Assembly: GCF_946479605.1 (NCBI RefSeq)
Contig: NZ_CAMLGT010000207.1
Location: 1 to 6,934 of the forward strand
Direction of reading: 5' to 3'
Length of the DNA: 6,934 nt
Source of the DNA: an uncultured Lacibacter sp.
GTDB lineage: Bacteria > Bacteroidota > Bacteroidia > Chitinophagales > Chitinophagaceae
The translations under genes were made by a program, and so were the position numbers. Positions 1 through 4,722 of this stretch are shown here, piece after piece. Below the pieces are notes generated by a model. It did no database searches. It worked only from the letters and a program-made list of their open reading frames with translations, and was not told the DNA's origin. Position 1 is the stretch's first letter. The number at the start of each line of letters is the position of its first letter.

Positions 1-170
1 TTTGAAAGTGGTTTCAGCAGTGAAAAGAGAACAATGGTGTAGTCGCCTTCAAACTCAGGTTTTGTTTTGTTGATCTGAAAATCTTTTGTTGTAAACGTTT
101 TGCCGTAAAGTTGTTCTAGGCTGTTAATTGCTGCTTGTTGTATCTGTTGCTGAATTGCCATGCGGTTCAT
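1..170 (-). CDS. argS: Arginyl-tRNA synthetase, N-terminal fragment (partial)
   Basis: ArgRS charges tRNA-Arg with arginine in the cytoplasm. Only about the first 56 codons are present; the rest lies beyond the left edge. The fragment begins MNRMAIQQQIQQAAINSLEQ and continues with a lysine-rich stretch and the block KPEFEGDYTIVLFSLLK. The pattern (R/K)xEFEGD(Y/F)T(I/V)VxF is what I know from the N-terminal tRNA D-loop-binding domain (Arg_tRNA_synt_N) of Bacteroidota ArgRS. The catalytic HIGH motif would come later and is not visible. Two in-frame ATGs are possible, at 170 and 161; I use the first because it keeps the full N-terminal helix. A TAnnTTTG box lies directly upstream. The call rests on one conserved block in a short fragment, so it is probable, not certain. 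Confidence 0.75.
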   Translation of the reverse strand, partial: MNRMAIQQQIQQAAINSLEQLYGKTFTTKDFQINKTKPEFEGDYTIVLFSLLKPLS

Positions 171-178
171 TTGTGCCG

Positions 179-186
179 CAAAAATA
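179..186 (-). promoter_or_regulatory. Possible -7 box of the argS promoter
   Basis: The minus strand reads TATTTTTG, an exact match to the Bacteroidota -7 consensus TAnnTTTG, ending 8 nt before the argS ATG at 170. No TTG is found at the expected spacing for the -33 element; the nearest TTG upstream is only 12 nt away. Transcription from here would give a very short leader. The placement supports it, but the missing -33 box keeps confidence low. Confidence 0.35.
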
Positions 187-227
187 AATGAATTGCTCCA
201 AGCAGTGGAGTGTTATGTATAAATGAA

Positions 228-251
228 AAAACCTCCGGTAAAGGAGGTTTT
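228..251 (-). terminator. Intrinsic terminator after the DUF4412-like gene
   Basis: A perfect 9-bp inverted repeat (aaaacctcc / ggaggtttt) encloses a 6-nt loop. Read on the minus strand, the stem runs into six T residues, about 20 nt after the stop codon at 271. This is the classic form of a factor-independent terminator. It separates the 271-1089 gene from argS. On the plus strand the trailing T run is shorter and broken, so termination is mainly for minus-strand transcripts. Confidence 0.85.
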
Positions 252-270
252 AAATTTCGTATGTGATTGA

Positions 271-1089
271 TTACTGTCCACCACCGCCCATGCGGAACTG
301 AAAACCACCACCGCCATTACCACGGTTCATTTCGCTCATTGGTTTTACATCATAATCTTTAGGGATCACAAAGGTTTTATCATCAACCTTTGCTTTCAGA
401 TCAACTTTTGTTACCTGGTAATGTACTTTCATACCGTTTTGGCGTGTAATGACAAATTCCATTGGATAGCCTTTCAGTTTTTCCAAACCGGGAATATTTG
501 CCATGCGCATTACATCACGAATGCGGAAACCTTCGCCTAACATGAAATCAGGGCTATACCATACTTCCTGTTGTACTTCTTCTCCACGACGATCTTTATA
601 ACGGAGCAAAGCTTTTTTGCATTCCATACCGGCAATTTTTTTTGTTTCGCCAAGGTATTCAATAAATACTTCCGGTGTAAACTGCTGCATTTGCTGAAAA
701 CGCTGCCGGTTGTTTGAATCTGCACCCGCCATCATACGCTGCATATCAGCTTCGGTTGTATAAAATCCCATTTTGCGTCCCATTGCTTCAAAAAGGGTAG
801 TGGTCTTTTTCTCCTTGCTGTCAATAATAACCTGGTTAAGCCCCATGCCCATATCGGTTTCAACCTTGGTCATCCCGTTTTTGAAGTACATTTTCGATTT
901 CATCTCGCCATCTCCCATACGTATCATTACACGACCCTCGCCTTCAGAAGTTACTGGAGGTGTGTTCGCATCTGCGTTTGGATTACTGGTTTCTATTTTC
1001 ATTTGAATAACCGCTTCGTTAACTACTTCCTGGCTATAGAGGATACTTACTGTTAACAATAAAGCAAGCGTGGCAAGAATTGATTTCAT
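271..1089 (-). CDS. Secreted Met-rich DUF4412-like protein
   Basis: This 272-aa protein of unknown function is probably exported to the periplasm or cell surface. The first ~19 residues (MKSILATLALLLTVSILYS) form a Sec signal peptide with cleavage likely before QE; there is no lipobox Cys. I chose the ATG at 1089 because the frame extends upstream only to a TTG at 1107, which would add six residues before the signal. The body alternates polar and hydrophobic residues, as in the beta-rich DUF4412/LolA-like fold. The segment EVWYSPDF, then a PGLEKLKGYPMEF block and a late DDKTFVIPKDYDV block, resembles that group. The tail is Gly-rich (RGNGGGGFQFRMGGGGQ). The mature part has about 23 methionines in 253 residues, with clusters such as MGDGEMKSKM, MGMG and MQRMM, and one cysteine near residue 157. 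Upstream there is only an imperfect -7 box (TATATTCG, 1108-1115). A terminator follows at 228-251. Confidence 0.8.
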   Translation of the reverse strand: MKSILATLALLLTVSILYSQEVVNEAVIQMKIETSNPNADANTPPVTSEGEGRVMIRMGDGEMKSKMYFKNGMTKVETDMGMGLNQVIIDSKEKKTTTLFEAMGRKMGFYTTEADMQRMMAGADSNNRQRFQQMQQFTPEVFIEYLGETKKIAGMECKKALLRYKDRRGEEVQQEVWYSPDFMLGEGFRIRDVMRMANIPGLEKLKGYPMEFVITRQNGMKVHYQVTKVDLKAKVDDKTFVIPKDYDVKPMSEMNRGNGGGGFQFRMGGGGQ

Positions 1090-1178
1090 CAGTGAAATTT
1101 TAGGCAACGAATATACGAGGCTGTTCGTAAAATTGACCTGCCGTTTGTGTAATTAGAAAAAGTTTAAGAAAAAAAGAA

Positions 1179-1198
1179 GGGTTGATAGAAATCAACCC
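1179..1198 (-). terminator. Intrinsic terminator after the repeat-protein gene
   Basis: A perfect 8-bp stem (gggttgat / atcaaccc) with a 4-nt loop lies about 35 nt past the stop codon at 1234. On the minus strand it is followed by TTC and then a run of seven T residues. This is a good factor-independent terminator for the 1234-2052 gene. The core also reads TTGAT-N4-ATCAA, the textbook FNR-box pattern; see findings. Confidence 0.8.
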
Positions 1199-1233
1199 CG
1201 AAACCTAAACCAACTGCATGTAGAAAATCTTAA

Positions 1234-2052
1234 TTAGTTCAACTTCTTCAGCAAGGCATCAATTGCCTGGTCTGCAGTGTAGCCAATTGCAGGGCTAACC
1301 GGGCTGATAGAAGAAGTTTTATTGATAAGAGCATCCATTTTACTGTCTGCATCTGTCGTGTTCAGTTTTTTGTTTTTGTCAATAGTTGCAGCATACACCA
1401 TCATATCAACCTGCTCATCGGCAGTAACGCTGCCCGTTGTTACTGCTTTCGTAAATTTTGAAGCTTTTGCTTTGTTATCTGCATCGTCAGCAACCATGTG
1501 ATCGACAGCAGCATCAGCAGTTTCAACATCAGCTTTTATTGTTTTACTAAAGAGGGGAGCAGCTACAGCTTCTGTAAACATGTTGTTTATCTGGTTATCA
1601 GCAACGGCGCTTTCTGTTTCCAGGTTTTTGCTGTAAGCAGCTGCCATCTTTCTGTTCATTCTTTCAGTCCTGTCAAATGAAACATCCATTTTAGAATCGG
1701 CCTGAGCAATTGAACTGAAGTTGCTCCTCTTGTAGGTATAAGCTTTCAGGTTGTTTACCCATGTATTAAGATCCATGTTGTTGATCTTAATATCAGCGGT
1801 AAAGGCGCTTGTGTTTGTGATCATAATCTGTTGATTACCATTCACGAATGTTACCATGCAACAGCTGTCGGGCATTGCCACTGTGTTTTCGCCAGCTTGT
1901 TTTGTTGTGTCGTCTTGGGTAAAAGACATGGTAGCAAAGGCAATAACTGCGAAGATTGTTGAAGCGGCAATGCGCATCATTCTTCTACCTAAGCTTTTTT
2001 TCTGTTTAAGTGTTCCGTTAGTTCCGGATGTCACTGTTAATGTTGTTGTCAT
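1234..2052 (-). CDS. Exported or anchored protein with six AD-x-x-h-D repeats, family not recognised
   Basis: I do not recognise this 272-aa protein. A basic leader of about 26 residues (KQKKSLGRRMMR) precedes a hydrophobic segment, roughly residues 27-45 (IAASTIFAVIAFATMSF), so it is either exported with an unusually long n-region or anchored by one N-terminal helix. Starts at Met25 (1980) or Met26 (1977) would give an ordinary signal peptide. I keep the ATG at 2052 because an A-rich AAAGAAAG leader sits directly before it and a good promoter lies upstream. After the helix come a polar linker, a Cys pair at 64-65, and a possible beta-rich segment (about 66-110). From residue 118 to the end, a short A-D-x-x-(M/I/V/A)-(D/N)-x-x-hydrophobic motif recurs six times, separated by Lys/Ser/Thr-rich linkers. 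The protein is low in aromatics and rich in Ala, Asp, Lys and Met. No catalytic motif is visible. It is transcribed alone and has its own terminator. Confidence 0.75.
   Translation of the reverse strand: MTTTLTVTSGTNGTLKQKKSLGRRMMRIAASTIFAVIAFATMSFTQDDTTKQAGENTVAMPDSCCMVTFVNGNQQIMITNTSAFTADIKINNMDLNTWVNNLKAYTYKRSNFSSIAQADSKMDVSFDRTERMNRKMAAAYSKNLETESAVADNQINNMFTEAVAAPLFSKTIKADVETADAAVDHMVADDADNKAKASKFTKAVTTGSVTADEQVDMMVYAATIDKNKKLNTTDADSKMDALINKTSSISPVSPAIGYTADQAIDALLKKLN
1249..1701 (-). repeat. Six imperfect protein repeats (AD-x-x-h-D) within the unrecognised gene
   Basis: The motif begins at residues 118 (ADSKMDVSF), 151 (ADNQINNMF), 179 (ADAAVDHMV), 211 (ADEQVDMMV), 235 (ADSKMDALI) and 260 (ADQAIDALL). 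Intervals are 33, 28, 32, 24 and 25 residues. Most copies are preceded by T, S or V and followed by a short Lys-containing linker, which suits a short capped amphipathic helix alternating with a loop or strand. The similarity is at protein level, so the duplication is probably old. Confidence 0.65.
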
Positions 2053-2119
2053 CTTTCTTTTGATGTTTAAGGTTTTTTATTTTTTGCCTTTTGGGCTTGT
2101 TTTTCTTTCAATTGTATAA

Positions 2120-2151
2120 CAAAGATACTATTTAAAACTGGTACTTTGCAA
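2120..2151 (-). promoter_or_regulatory. Promoter for the repeat-protein gene
   Basis: On the minus strand TATCTTTG (2120-2127) matches the Bacteroidota -7 consensus TAnnTTTG exactly. A TTG (2149-2151) lies 21 nt upstream of it, within the usual -33/-7 spacing. Transcription would start near 2113-2116, giving a leader of about 60 nt before the ATG at 2052. This supports a monocistronic unit. Confidence 0.65.
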
Positions 2152-2362
2152 TACATAATACCTTGTTTGGCTTATCAAGCTGATGAATGGTCATTTTTTT
2201 GTGATGACCGGCCATCAAGGCAATTTGTTTTGGTTTTTGCTTTCGTTTCTTTGTTTTGGTACCTGTCAATGTGCAGTTTAGCAGGGATGTTTTTCGAAGT
2301 AAACTGTCAAAGGCGGTGTTTCTATATTAACCGGAGCTTTGGGTACCTTTTGTTTGACGTTG

Positions 2363-2393
2363 CAAATTTACAACAGGCGAAACGATCTTCCAA
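2363..2393 (-). promoter_or_regulatory. Second candidate minus-strand promoter inside the intergenic region
   Basis: The minus strand has TTG (2391-2393), 20 nt, then TAAATTTG (2363-2370), an exact -7 match at proper spacing. A transcript would start near 2358. It would be either a long (~300 nt) leader for the 1234-2052 gene or a small RNA. The 24-bp palindrome lies just upstream of the -33 element. AT-rich DNA yields such matches by chance, hence the low confidence. Confidence 0.35.
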
Positions 2394-2396
2394 CTA

Positions 2397-2420
2397 AATT
2401 TTCAAAAAATTTTGAAAATT
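2397..2420. repeat. AT-rich 24-bp palindrome (11-bp arms, 2-nt centre)
   Basis: AATTTTCAAAA and TTTTGAAAATT are exact inverted copies separated by AA. No G/C-rich stem or T tract makes it an obvious terminator. Its position 4 bp upstream of the -33 element of the second candidate promoter would suit a dimeric regulator site. It could also be chance symmetry in AT-rich sequence. Confidence 0.5.
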
Positions 2421-2785
2421 ATAAAGTTATTGACAGTTTCGTGTTTTCTATTAGCATTTTTCATTTGGTTATAATCTTGTTTGCTGTTTGTTTAACGTTT
2501 TAAGCAAGAGCTTTAAAAGTCTGCAAACAAATGAACGATAAGGTTTATGTTGTTATCAAAGAACTTGTACAGATGTGACGGGAAACGTTGTGTTTTGTTA
2601 CATCAGCAGCACAAAATTCTTATGTTTTTCTTGTGCAAAGGAGTGAATTGAGGATGGGTGGCACAAAGGAAATGTTAACAGAAAACAGCTCCTTATGAAC
2701 TGTAGAATTTGCAGGATGAAAGGCAGGAATAACCGATTAAAGCGGTATACCCTAAATATGTGATGTGGGACGAACGGTTTTACAT

Positions 2786-3307
2786 TCAGGCATTTTCCTT
2801 CTTCTGAAGGTTGATACGGCTGGCGAGCCAGCTGTTTTTTACGGGAATAATCCAGTTTTCAACCAGTTCTGTTTTAGTTTGAACCAGGTTATTAAAATAA
2901 GGGGTGTCGGCTTGAATAAATCCATTCTCAACGGCATACTGCAATTGGCTCAATGGCAGGAGCTGTACTTTCTGATCCCGTACAAAGGCAAGGTTCTGCC
3001 TGTCAAACAGCGATACATTATATAACTGCTCAATTTCTTTGATCAGGCGGACACTGCTATCGGTACTGCAGCCGCTAACCCCAGTGGCTTGTTCATCCGC
3101 CATAAGAATAATGAACTGTCCAAAGAACAACGTACCAAAACCTTTAACAGGTGAGCCATGGCTTTTCCAGTTGGCCACAAAATGATTCAGCAGGTCTTCT
3201 ATCTGCAAAGCTTCGCCCATGCTGAACATGCGGCTGCTCTGGTAAATCCATACACGTGAATCGGGTGCAAAATCGGCGGGGAGGAGATGTTGATACGCTA
3301 AATTCAT
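2786..3307 (-). CDS. GCSxDxS-motif Bacteroidota conserved protein (often mislabelled 'ABC transporter ATPase')
   Basis: This 173-aa protein is probably cytosolic: it has no signal peptide or membrane segment. It carries the hallmarks I know from a Bacteroidota-specific family: RVWIYQSSR near residues 18-26, a FGQFIILMADE core (62-72), and the conserved block SGCSTDSS (78-85), followed by EIEQLYNVSLFDR. The invariant Cys80, Asp83 and Ser85 look like a functional site, but no reaction is established to my knowledge. Database entries often call such proteins 'ABC transporter ATPase'; this one has no Walker A P-loop, no LSGGQ signature and no H-loop, so that name is unsupported. It starts 24 nt after the membrane-protein gene ends and is probably the last gene of the 4628-to-2786 transcript. 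The ATG at 3307 is the first Met before the conserved RVWIYQ block. Confidence 0.75.
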   Translation of the reverse strand: MNLAYQHLLPADFAPDSRVWIYQSSRMFSMGEALQIEDLLNHFVANWKSHGSPVKGFGTLFFGQFIILMADEQATGVSGCSTDSSVRLIKEIEQLYNVSLFDRQNLAFVRDQKVQLLPLSQLQYAVENGFIQADTPYFNNLVQTKTELVENWIIPVKNSWLASRINLQKKENA

Positions 3308-3331
3308 ACTGTAAAGGTAATGGGAGAATCT

Positions 3332-3826
3332 TTATGACCTATTTTGTGAACGTTTCTTCCGTAACCGTCGAAGATTACGAATGGCTTCAAAGATTGAAAA
3401 TGCGACACTTATAATAATAACGATCAGAATATAATTGCCCAATTCACTCAGCAGGCTTCCCTGTATTGAATTGCCGGTTATTTTCAAAAGCAACCATACA
3501 ATGCCTGCAAGTACAGCTGTAATAACCAGAAAGATCAATGCTATAAAGAAGGCAAACGAAATATAGAAGAGAATAGCCTGGGTGGTATTTTTAAATTCCT
3601 CGGGTTCTTTTTCCTCTTCTTCTTTTGACCAGGTTTTCTGGTGAATAAGCCCGAAAATGGCACCCATGATGAGGGCTGCCGGTAAATGAACTTTTATTAA
3701 TAGAAAGAAATGCTGCGCCTGCTCATTTTTATCCATCGCAATACGAATAACAAGAAAAAGCAAGCCGCTCAGGGCGGTCCGTTGCAGAAAATTCTTCCAG
3801 TTAAAGTGTTGCAGTTGTAGTTTCAT
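3332..3826 (-). CDS. Small multi-pass membrane protein, unknown function
   Basis: The predicted protein has 164 aa. Hydrophobic segments fall at about residues 19-31, 40-62, 84-114 (long enough for one tilted helix or a tight hairpin) and 130-149. An acidic loop (SKEEEEKEPEE, about 67-77) separates the second and third, and the tail is strongly basic (RNLRRLRKKRSQNRS), which suggests a cytoplasmic C-terminus. The frame stays open upstream to an ATG at 3883, but that start would overlap the Fe-S gene by 35 bp and add a segment with no obvious role. I prefer the ATG at 3826, which leaves a 22-nt gap. No enzyme motif or known family is recognised. Its place between a CCG Fe-S protein and a GCSxDxS protein suggests co-transcription; a role as membrane partner of the Fe-S protein is speculative, since no quinone- or haem-ligand pattern stands out. 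Confidence 0.7.
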   Translation of the reverse strand: MKLQLQHFNWKNFLQRTALSGLLFLVIRIAMDKNEQAQHFFLLIKVHLPAALIMGAIFGLIHQKTWSKEEEEKEPEEFKNTTQAILFYISFAFFIALIFLVITAVLAGIVWLLLKITGNSIQGSLLSELGNYILIVIIISVAFSIFEAIRNLRRLRKKRSQNRS

Positions 3827-3848
3827 AAGTCTGCACTTAGCAAAAGTT

Positions 3849-4628
3849 CTATTGTAAACTGGCAGCAACCAGCTCAGCCACATCCAATACCTGAACCGAC
3901 TCTTCTTTTTCAGCCACTTTTACACCGTCAGTTAACATCGTATTACAAAAAGGGCAGGCAGAAGCAACAACAGCAGCACCCGTTGAAACCGCTTCGTTTG
4001 TACGATCCCAGTTTACTCTTGTTGCTCCCTTTTCTTCTTCCTTAAACATTTGTGCACCACCCGCACCACAACACATTCCGTTACTGCGGCATCGTTTCAT
4101 TTCCACCAGTTCAGCATCCAGCGCTTCCAATACCTTGCGTGGTGCTTCATAAATATGATTCGTCCGGCCTAAATAACAACTGTCGTGGTAGGTGATTTTT
4201 TTTCCTTTGAACGAACCGCCATCTTTCAGTTTTACTTTTCCTTCATCAATCAGTTGTTGCAACAACGTAGTGTGATGTATAACTTCATACGATCCGCCTA
4301 AAGCCGGGTACTCATTTTTGAGTGTGTTGAAACAATGCGGACAGGTAGTAACGATCTTCTTTATACCATATCCGTTCAACACTTGTATATTATTATAGGC
4401 CATCATCTGAAAAAGAAACTCGTTGCCTGAGCGTCGTGCAGGATCACCTGTGCACATTTCTTCTTTACCAAGAATGGCAAATTTTACTCCTGCTTTATCT
4501 AATATGGCAGCAAATGCTTTTGTGATCTTTTGTGCACGCTGATCAAAACTACCGGCACAGCCTACCCAAAAAAGCACTTCAGGCGTTTCGTTGTTTGCCA
4601 TCATTTCGGCCATTGATGGTACATGCAT
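3849..4628 (-). CDS. CCG-domain (Fe-S)-binding protein, HdrB/HdrD/GlcF-like
   Basis: This 259-aa soluble protein has two tandem cysteine-rich CCG domains (DUF224, as in heterodisulfide reductase and glycolate oxidase GlcF), which bind Fe-S clusters and pass electrons or handle disulfides. First domain: WVGCAGS (Cys24), EMCTGD (Cys59), TCPHC (Cys96, Cys99). Second domain: HDSCYLG (Cys151), Cys180, GMCCGAGGAQMF (Cys186-187), ACPFC (Cys225, Cys228). The second set is the full Cx(n)CCGx(n)CxxC motif. The first has a single Cys followed by TGDPARR where CCG would be; I know this form from close homologues, so it is probably a family trait and not damage. Length and the TPEVLFWVGCAGSFD opening match Bacteroidota homologues, supporting the ATG at 4628. 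Such proteins often sit beside a ferredoxin-domain or membrane oxidoreductase partner; none is in the window. It is the first gene of the minus-strand cluster. Confidence 0.9.
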   Translation of the reverse strand: MHVPSMAEMMANNETPEVLFWVGCAGSFDQRAQKITKAFAAILDKAGVKFAILGKEEMCTGDPARRSGNEFLFQMMAYNNIQVLNGYGIKKIVTTCPHCFNTLKNEYPALGGSYEVIHHTTLLQQLIDEGKVKLKDGGSFKGKKITYHDSCYLGRTNHIYEAPRKVLEALDAELVEMKRCRSNGMCCGAGGAQMFKEEEKGATRVNWDRTNEAVSTGAAVVASACPFCNTMLTDGVKVAEKEESVQVLDVAELVAASLQ

Positions 4629-4645
4629 AACAATTCAATTTGTTT

Positions 4646-4653
4646 CAAAACTA
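4646..4653 (-). promoter_or_regulatory. -7 box for the Fe-S protein cluster
   Basis: The minus strand reads TAGTTTTG, an exact TAnnTTTG match, 17 nt before the ATG at 4628, giving a leader of roughly 10-15 nt. A TTG at -33 is not seen at the right spacing. It faces away from the plus-strand promoter at 4683-4716, so the two transcription units share a 94-bp divergent control region. Confidence 0.5.
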
Positions 4654-4682
4654 AGTGAAAGCGATGAAATATCAGGCTGCTG

Positions 4683-4716
4683 TTTGTTCATATATTCTCT
4701 TGGGCGGCTATCTTTG
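4683..4716 (+). promoter_or_regulatory. Promoter for the ATP-grasp/Crp pair, near-leaderless
   Basis: TTTG (4683-4686), 22 nt, then TATCTTTG (4709-4716) matches both Bacteroidota promoter elements. The -7 box ends 6 nt before the ATG at 4723, so the transcript should begin at or within a few nucleotides of the start codon. This promoter also decides the start of the gene: it argues against the upstream in-frame ATG at 4591, which lies inside the divergent Fe-S gene. Confidence 0.65.
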
Positions 4717-4722
4717 AATTTC

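Larger units (their letters stand above)
2128..2785. other. Gene-poor intergenic region with possible regulatory structure
   Basis: About 650 bp lie between the end of the 2786-3307 gene and the promoter of the 1234-2052 gene. I see no convincing gene. The longest open stretch (plus strand, 2146-2397) starts at a TTG, has no leader signal and encodes a Cys- and Phe-rich peptide unlike a real protein. The region holds a second minus-strand promoter candidate (2363-2393), an AT-rich palindrome (2397-2420), three CTGTCAA/TTGACAG copies (2263, 2304 and, inverted, 2430), nested inverted repeats at 2477-2530 and three GCACAA/TTGTGC elements between 2609 and 2666. No tRNA is recognisable. No clear terminator follows the 2786 stop codon. 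The length exceeds ordinary spacing, so an unrecognised small RNA or a decayed gene is possible. Confidence 0.5.

Noticed and set aside
773..1006. Plus-strand hydrophobic open frame opposite the Met-rich gene
   Set aside because: The apparent membrane character comes from the antisense of Met-, Glu- and Lys-rich codons; the minus-strand gene has a signal peptide and a terminator.
2146..2397. Plus-strand open frame of 83 codons
   Set aside because: It starts at TTG, has no leader or promoter signal, and its Cys/Phe-rich composition is unlike a real protein. Promoter elements for the minus strand overlap it.
2430..2477. TTGACA followed by TATAAT-like sequence as a sigma-70 promoter
   Set aside because: The two elements are 34 nt apart, twice the working spacing, and this lineage uses TTTG/TAnnTTTG elements.
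2720..2785. Hairpin ACCG-N7-CGGT as terminator of the minus-strand cluster
   Set aside because: The stem has only 4 bp and no T tract follows it on the minus strand.
3827..3883. Upstream start for the small membrane protein at 3883
   Set aside because: It would overlap the Fe-S gene by 35 bp, and the ATG at 3826 gives ordinary operon spacing.
4591..4722. N-terminal extension of the ATP-grasp gene from an ATG at 4591
   Set aside because: It would overlap the start of the divergent Fe-S gene and cover both divergent promoters; the added residues show no conserved pattern.
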